A stretch of DNA of 9,374 nucleotides from JAQVWU01 sp964628455 (GTDB lineage Bacteria; Bacillota; Clostridia; Oscillospirales; CAG-272). Below are positions 5,869 through 9,374 of the stretch, in pieces. The notes below the pieces were generated by a model. That model did not search any database, was not told the DNA's origin, and was given only the letters and a program-made list of their open reading frames with translations. How positions within the stretch are numbered: position 1 is the stretch's first letter; each line of letters opens with the position of its first letter. The position numbers and the translations under genes are program-made. Where the stretch lies: positions 1-9,374 of the forward strand of contig CAZVPD010000142.1 in the NCBI GenBank assembly GCA_964628455.1, read 5' to 3'.

Positions 5869-7284
5869 ATGAGCTTTAAAGTTACTTTTATCGGAGCGGG
5901 GAGCCTCGGATTTACGCGCAGACTGCTTTCCGATATGCTTGCGGTTCCGGAATTCCGGGATATCGAAGTCGCTTTTACGGACATCAGTCAAAAAAATCTC
6001 GATATGGTCACGGAAATCTGTCAGCGCGATATCAAAAGCAACGGCCTGAATATCAAAATCCATTCCACGCTGAACCGCCGGAAAGCGCTGAAAAACGCAA
6101 AATACGTCGTCAACTGCGTCCGCATCGGCGGTATGGAGGCATTTGAAACGGATATCGAGATCCCTCTGCGCTACGGCATAGACCAGTGCGTCGGCGATAC
6201 CCTCTGCGCCGGCGGGATCATGTACGGGCAGCGCGGCATCGCCGCGATCCTGGATTTCTGCAAAGACATCAGGGAAGTGTGCAGGCCCGACGTGCTGATG
6301 CTGAACTACGCGAATCCCAACGCGATGATGACATGGGCTGCCATCAAATACGGCAAAGTCCGCACGCTGGGGCTGTGCCACGGCGTTCAGGGAGGGCACT
6401 GGCAGATAGCGGACGCCCTCGGCATCCCGCAGAAGGAACTGGATTTCATCTGCGCGGGCATAAACCACCAGACATGGTACATACAGCTCAGGCACAAAGG
6501 CGAGGACGTTACCGGACGGCTTCTCGAAGCTTTCGAAAAACATGAAAAATATTCGAAAACGGAAAAAGTCAGGATCGATATATTAAAGCGATTCGGTTAT
6601 TATTCGACCGAATCGAACGGTCATCTTTCTGAATACGTTGCCTGGTACCGCAAACGGCCCGACGAGATCAACGACTGGATCGACATGGGCGTCTGGATCG
6701 ACGGTGAAACGGGCGGGTATCTGCGCGTCTGCAAAGAAAACCGGAACTGGTTTGATACCGAGTTCCCGAAGATAAAAGAAGAGCCCCCGGCCGTATACGG
6801 AAGCCGAAGCAATGAGCACGGCTCGTATATCATCGAAGGCCTTGAAACGGGAAGATGCTACAGAGGTCATTTTAATCTGATGAACAGCGGCTGCATCACC
6901 AATCTGAGCGATGAATCCATTGTCGAAGTACCCTGTTATGTAGACGGAAACGGCATATCCGTTCCGAAGGTGGGAGATCTTCCTCTGGGCGCGGCAGCGG
7001 TGTGCTCGCAAAGCATCTGGGTGCAGCGCCTTGCGGTGGAAGCGGCAGTTTCCGCCGATATCCGGCTGCTGAGACAGGCGCTGATGATGGACCCCCTGAC
7101 AGGAGCGGTGTGCAACACGAAAGAGATCGTTCAGATGGCCGATGAAATGCTGATCGCCGGAGAACAGTGGCTCCCGCAGTGGAAAGAGGAGATCGCAAAG
7201 GCCAAAGAGAGAATCAACGCGGCAAAAGCCGACGGCACCTATATCGAGGTCAATACGGGGTACAGAGGCGCCGCCAGAAAATAA
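5869..7284 (+). CDS. Glycoside hydrolase family 4 enzyme (alpha-galactosidase/alpha-glucuronidase-like)
   Basis: This 471-residue cytosolic enzyme belongs to GH4, whose members cleave glycosides by a redox-elimination route using NAD and a divalent metal, usually manganese. The N-terminal Rossmann motif is GAGSLGF (9-15), with Asp38 at the end of the second strand. The metal-site signature is CHGVQG (Cys170, His171) with a second His in GINH (His200). NYANPNAM (146-153) is typical of the family, and HLSEY (252-256) supplies Tyr256 as a possible base. Overall layout and length are close to E. coli MelA, including the MMDP segment near 406-409, but MelA has CHSV where this has CHGV. Specificity is therefore uncertain: alpha-galactosidase, alpha-glucuronidase and alpha-galacturonidase are all possible. 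The start at 5869 has GAGG 8 bases upstream; an in-frame ATG at 5851 lacks this. It has its own promoter and terminator. Confidence 0.9.
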   Translation: MSFKVTFIGAGSLGFTRRLLSDMLAVPEFRDIEVAFTDISQKNLDMVTEICQRDIKSNGLNIKIHSTLNRRKALKNAKYVVNCVRIGGMEAFETDIEIPLRYGIDQCVGDTLCAGGIMYGQRGIAAILDFCKDIREVCRPDVLMLNYANPNAMMTWAAIKYGKVRTLGLCHGVQGGHWQIADALGIPQKELDFICAGINHQTWYIQLRHKGEDVTGRLLEAFEKHEKYSKTEKVRIDILKRFGYYSTESNGHLSEYVAWYRKRPDEINDWIDMGVWIDGETGGYLRVCKENRNWFDTEFPKIKEEPPAVYGSRSNEHGSYIIEGLETGRCYRGHFNLMNSGCITNLSDESIVEVPCYVDGNGISVPKVGDLPLGAAAVCSQSIWVQRLAVEAAVSADIRLLRQALMMDPLTGAVCNTKEIVQMADEMLIAGEQWLPQWKEEIAKAKERINAAKADGTYIEVNTGYRGAARK

Positions 7285-7290
7285 CAGCAG

Positions 7291-7327
7291 CAAAGCCGAT
7301 CCCCCTGCGCAAACAGGGGGATCTTTC
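7291..7327 (+). terminator. Rho-independent terminator of the GH4 gene
   Basis: A perfect 10-base stem GATCCCCCTG (7298-7307) pairs with CAGGGGGATC (7314-7323) around a 6-base loop. The T tract is short (TTTCAT), so some read-through into the next unit is possible. It begins a few bases after the GH4 stop. Confidence 0.85.
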
Positions 7328-7361
7328 ATCCGTCGCGACCCGAACTGTTTTAATTTAAATT

Positions 7362-7397
7362 CCCTTGATTTTTACCCTGATTTATATTATCATAAAT
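7362..7397. repeat. Tandem repeat and inverted repeat within the promoter
   Basis: CCCTTGATTTTTA (7362-7374) is followed directly by CCCTGATTTATA (7375-7386), two near-copies with a 13-base period and one missing base. The second copy runs into a perfect inverted repeat, ATTTAT (7380-7385) and ATAAAT (7392-7397), over the -10 box. Either could be a protein-binding site. The low-complexity AT-rich setting makes chance a real alternative. Confidence 0.45.
7365..7393 (+). promoter_or_regulatory. Promoter of the beta-propeller/SBP unit
   Basis: The -10 box TATCAT (7388-7393) matches five of six consensus bases and the -35 box TTGATT (7365-7370) four of six, with a 17-base spacer. The weaker -35 box overlaps a tandem repeat, which would suit an activated promoter. 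Transcription would begin near 7400, about 43 bases before the ATG. Confidence 0.65.
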
Positions 7398-7425
7398 ATA
7401 CAGAATAAAATATATCCTTAAATAA

Positions 7426-7446
7426 AGGGACGGCCGGATGAAATGA
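7426..7446 (+). promoter_or_regulatory. Ribosome binding site with overlapping two-codon mini-ORF
   Basis: AGGGA (7426-7430) lies 7 bases before an ATG at 7438 and 12 bases before the ATG at 7443. The first ATG opens only Met-Lys-stop; its TGA (7444-7446) overlaps the second ATG as ATGA. Only the frame from 7443 is long and protein-like, so it is the gene start. The better-spaced mini-ORF could feed ribosomes to it or lower its expression. Confidence 0.45.
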
Positions 7447-8642
7447 AAGAAAAAGCAGTCATCACTTTTTTGAGCCTCGACGGGATCCACGGACGTATCG
7501 AACCCGACAGCGGCCGTGTCTTCTACACGGAAAAGGGAAACAAATACAGGCGCGATATCTGCTGTGTTCTGCCGGACGGGAGCGCGGTCGTCAAGGATTA
7601 CGGCCGATACGACCTTCGCGAGGATCTGGCGCGCAGACTCCGTCCGCGCTTTTTCAGATACGGCAATACGCACGCGGCCGAACTGTTTACCGGGGGAGAC
7701 AGGGACAGCTTTCAGATCCAAAGCGTTCTGCCTGTTGAAGACGGGCAACGATTTTTGCTTTCGGTCAGTTATACGGGGGGAAAGAACGCGCTGATCACCG
7801 TCAATCCCGCGGGAGAAGAACGGGAAACGATTTTCGAAACCGACGCCTACCCTTACGGGTTTTCAATGAACAGGGAAAAAACCAAAATTGCCTTTCATAT
7901 CGCAGGCGGCGACGGAATCTATAACCCGTGCGGCGTGTATGCGATCAACGTCATGAATACGGACGGCAGCGGAAGAAAGCTTGTGCGCGCCGAAAAAGAC
8001 CATCTGTATTTCGCGCCCGTATGGTCGCCCGACGGTCAGTTTCTCGCTTATCTCGACTGCAACGCGAGAGAAGACCCGGCCCATTATTACGCAAACCTCT
8101 GCGTCTCGCGTCCGGACGGCAGCGACTTTCACATCGTAACCGAAGGCAGCCGGCACTACTTCGGAACCTCGTTCGGTCTGCCCGGATACAGGGGCGGCGG
8201 TTCAAACTGCACGATCTGGACCGGGGACGGCAGACTCATCTACACACGCATGGCCGAAGGTTCGCACCCGGACTGTATTTTCGACCCGGGACAGCGCAGC
8301 CACGAGGAAAACATCTATGCTCCCGAACAAAGCCGCGGAGGTTCGCAGCTCTGCTTTCTGAATCCGTCCGACGGAACAACGGAAGAGATCACGCCGTATG
8401 AAGAACACAAATGGGATTTCCGCGCAAGCCTGACGCCTGACAAAGAACGGCTTATTTACACCTCGGTCAGAGACGGGGAGGCATCCGCCGTCCGGATGCT
8501 CTGCCTTAAGGATCCGGGCAGCGACGTGCTTCTGACAAAAGGACATGATAACCGCGGCGCAGACCATGCTTCGTATCATCTGCTTGGCACATCTTTATAC
8601 GATTATATATTCGCAGAAAAGGAGTTTCAGCCGGTCATATAA
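7443..8642 (+). CDS. Cytosolic beta-propeller (TolB/PD40-like) protein of unknown function
   Basis: This 399-residue protein has no signal peptide, lipobox or membrane segment. Repeated strand-turn units of the beta-propeller type are visible: a PDSGRVFYT blade start (21-29), NREKTKIAFH (143-152), the clear PD40 repeat APVWSPDGQFLAYL (191-204), GDGRLIYTR (261-269) and LTPDKERLIYTS (330-341), spaced roughly as blades. TolB-like propellers bind proteins or sugars; some relatives are enzymes, such as oligogalacturonate lyases of family PL22, whose final blade has a similar TPD...TS pattern. I cannot see the PL22 active-site set, so lyase activity is only a possibility. Its cytosolic location argues against a periplasmic TolB role. 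The partial SBP gene follows after 37 bases with no terminator between, so the two are probably co-transcribed. The start at 7443 is discussed in the ribosome-binding-site entry. Confidence 0.75.
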   Translation: MKEKAVITFLSLDGIHGRIEPDSGRVFYTEKGNKYRRDICCVLPDGSAVVKDYGRYDLREDLARRLRPRFFRYGNTHAAELFTGGDRDSFQIQSVLPVEDGQRFLLSVSYTGGKNALITVNPAGEERETIFETDAYPYGFSMNREKTKIAFHIAGGDGIYNPCGVYAINVMNTDGSGRKLVRAEKDHLYFAPVWSPDGQFLAYLDCNAREDPAHYYANLCVSRPDGSDFHIVTEGSRHYFGTSFGLPGYRGGGSNCTIWTGDGRLIYTRMAEGSHPDCIFDPGQRSHEENIYAPEQSRGGSQLCFLNPSDGTTEEITPYEEHKWDFRASLTPDKERLIYTSVRDGEASAVRMLCLKDPGSDVLLTKGHDNRGADHASYHLLGTSLYDYIFAEKEFQPVI

Positions 8643-8679
8643 AAAACACCGATACAGAGAAAGAATAAAGAGGAGCATT

Positions 8680-9374
8680 ATGAAAACACCGTATTTTCAA
8701 CCATCCGCATTTATTCTGCTTGCCGTATTCTGTTTAACATTCATCGCATGCGGCCAAACCGGGAAAACGGCCGAAACCGGTCCGGAAACCGTCATACAGG
8801 ATACAACCGCAGCCGAGACAGAACCGGTCCGTCTTCAAGACAACGTTCCCGACGGCGTGACTTTCGACGGCGCCGTGTTCAGTTCACTCTCCGACGACTA
8901 CGGAGATTCACCCTTCATATACGAAGAAAACGGCGAAGTGATCAACGACGCCAAATACAAAGTCAGAACAACCGCGGAGGAAATACTCGACGTCACCATA
9001 AAAAACGACAATACAACGTCCCTGTGGGATATGGTGGCGACAGTCACAAAACTCGTGATGTCGGGTGATACGGAATATCATATATACAATATGATGGACC
9101 GGTTTGCCGTGAGTGCCATGACAGCGGTCGAAGATATTTTTATCCCACTCGGCAGCCTCGGTTATGTGAACCCTGATGCGGTTTACTGGGGAGAAGGCCT
9201 GACAGAATCTCTGTCCGTAGGCGGTGTGTCCTACTTTGCGCAGCTTCCGCTGAGCATCTATTCACTCGGCAAACCCGTATGCATGTATATCAATAAAAAT
9301 CTCGCGGCCGATTTGGGAACGGAAGTCCCTTACGACGCCGTCCGCAAGGGCACATGGACCTATGAAACGCTTGA
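8680..9374 (+). CDS. Extracellular solute-binding lipoprotein, 3' end outside window
   Basis: The reading frame stays open from the ATG at 8680 to the right edge, giving 231 residues of an unfinished protein. AGAGGAG (8669-8675) lies just ahead of the start. The N-terminus has a hydrophobic core (about 11-22) and a lipobox FIAC with Cys24 as the predicted lipidated residue, followed by a Thr/Glu-rich linker to about residue 50. The mature part follows the same plan as the SBP at 1548-3023: GEVIND (85-90) against GEVVND, then Asp-Val-Thr, a shared MSGD/TAGD segment, and GTWTYE (224-229) against GKWTLD. It therefore appears to be a diverged paralog, expected near 450-550 residues in full. It sits downstream of the beta-propeller gene; a permease pair could follow outside the window. 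Its ligand is unknown, probably a sugar. Confidence 0.88.
   Translation, partial: MKTPYFQPSAFILLAVFCLTFIACGQTGKTAETGPETVIQDTTAAETEPVRLQDNVPDGVTFDGAVFSSLSDDYGDSPFIYEENGEVINDAKYKVRTTAEEILDVTIKNDNTTSLWDMVATVTKLVMSGDTEYHIYNMMDRFAVSAMTAVEDIFIPLGSLGYVNPDAVYWGEGLTESLSVGGVSYFAQLPLSIYSLGKPVCMYINKNLAADLGTEVPYDAVRKGTWTYETL

Noticed and set aside
5842..6543. A 233-codon minus-strand frame inside the GH4 gene
   Set aside because: It is antisense to a clear GH4 protein, with no domain-like sequence and no start signals.
8748..9068. A 106-codon Arg-rich frame within the right-edge SBP gene
   Set aside because: It overlaps the real lipoprotein frame, which has a good ribosome binding site, lipobox and homology to the other SBP.
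1..9374. Mobile element, CRISPR array, phage or toxin-antitoxin content
   Set aside because: I saw no transposase, integrase, regular spacer-repeat pattern or paired small genes on either strand. The tRNA genes are intact, with no duplicated tRNA ends that would mark an integrated element.

Overview
The window looks like chromosome from an uncultured Clostridia-type Firmicute, probably from a gut or other plant-fibre-rich habitat. This is inferred, not proven, from four things: strong purine-rich ribosome binding sites, sigma-A-type promoters, LacX-type epimerase and lipoprotein solute-binding-protein genes of a kind common in Clostridia, and roughly balanced base composition with AT-rich intergenic DNA. 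No 16S rRNA or phylogenetic marker protein is present, so the lineage is open.

Layout. At the left are two single tRNA genes, tRNA-Cys(GCA) and tRNA-Gly(GCC). Each encodes its own CCA and is followed by a strong terminator; the Gly gene has a perfect-consensus promoter. Next, on the + strand, is a LacX-type aldose 1-epimerase gene with its own promoter. It converges on a minus-strand unit across a shared bidirectional terminator. The minus-strand unit (transcribed from about 5580 down to 1548) encodes an 830-residue cytosolic protein resembling a TIM-barrel glycoside hydrolase, then a 491-residue lipoprotein solute-binding protein (SBP). A 335-base divergent control region (5534-5868) separates it from a + strand glycoside hydrolase family 4 (GH4, NAD/metal-dependent) gene with its own promoter and terminator. 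After another promoter come a 399-residue cytosolic beta-propeller protein and the first 231 residues of a second lipoprotein SBP, which runs off the right edge.

How it may work together. This looks like a small carbohydrate-use locus. Lipid-anchored SBPs capture a sugar or oligosaccharide outside the membrane. Cytosolic hydrolases, the GH4 enzyme and the uncharacterised 830-residue protein, break it down. The epimerase may supply the right anomer, although it has its own promoter and may be unrelated housekeeping. The substrate cannot be read from sequence. The GH4 Cys-His-Gly signature differs from the Cys-His-Ser of MelA alpha-galactosidases and leaves alpha-glucuronidase or alpha-galacturonidase activity open.

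Most notable points: the 830-residue putative hydrolase without a recognised family; two homologous SBPs with no permease or ATPase gene in the window, one sealed in a complete two-gene unit; a beta-propeller protein of unknown role paired with an SBP; and structured control regions with no regulator gene nearby. I found no mobile element, CRISPR array or phage gene.
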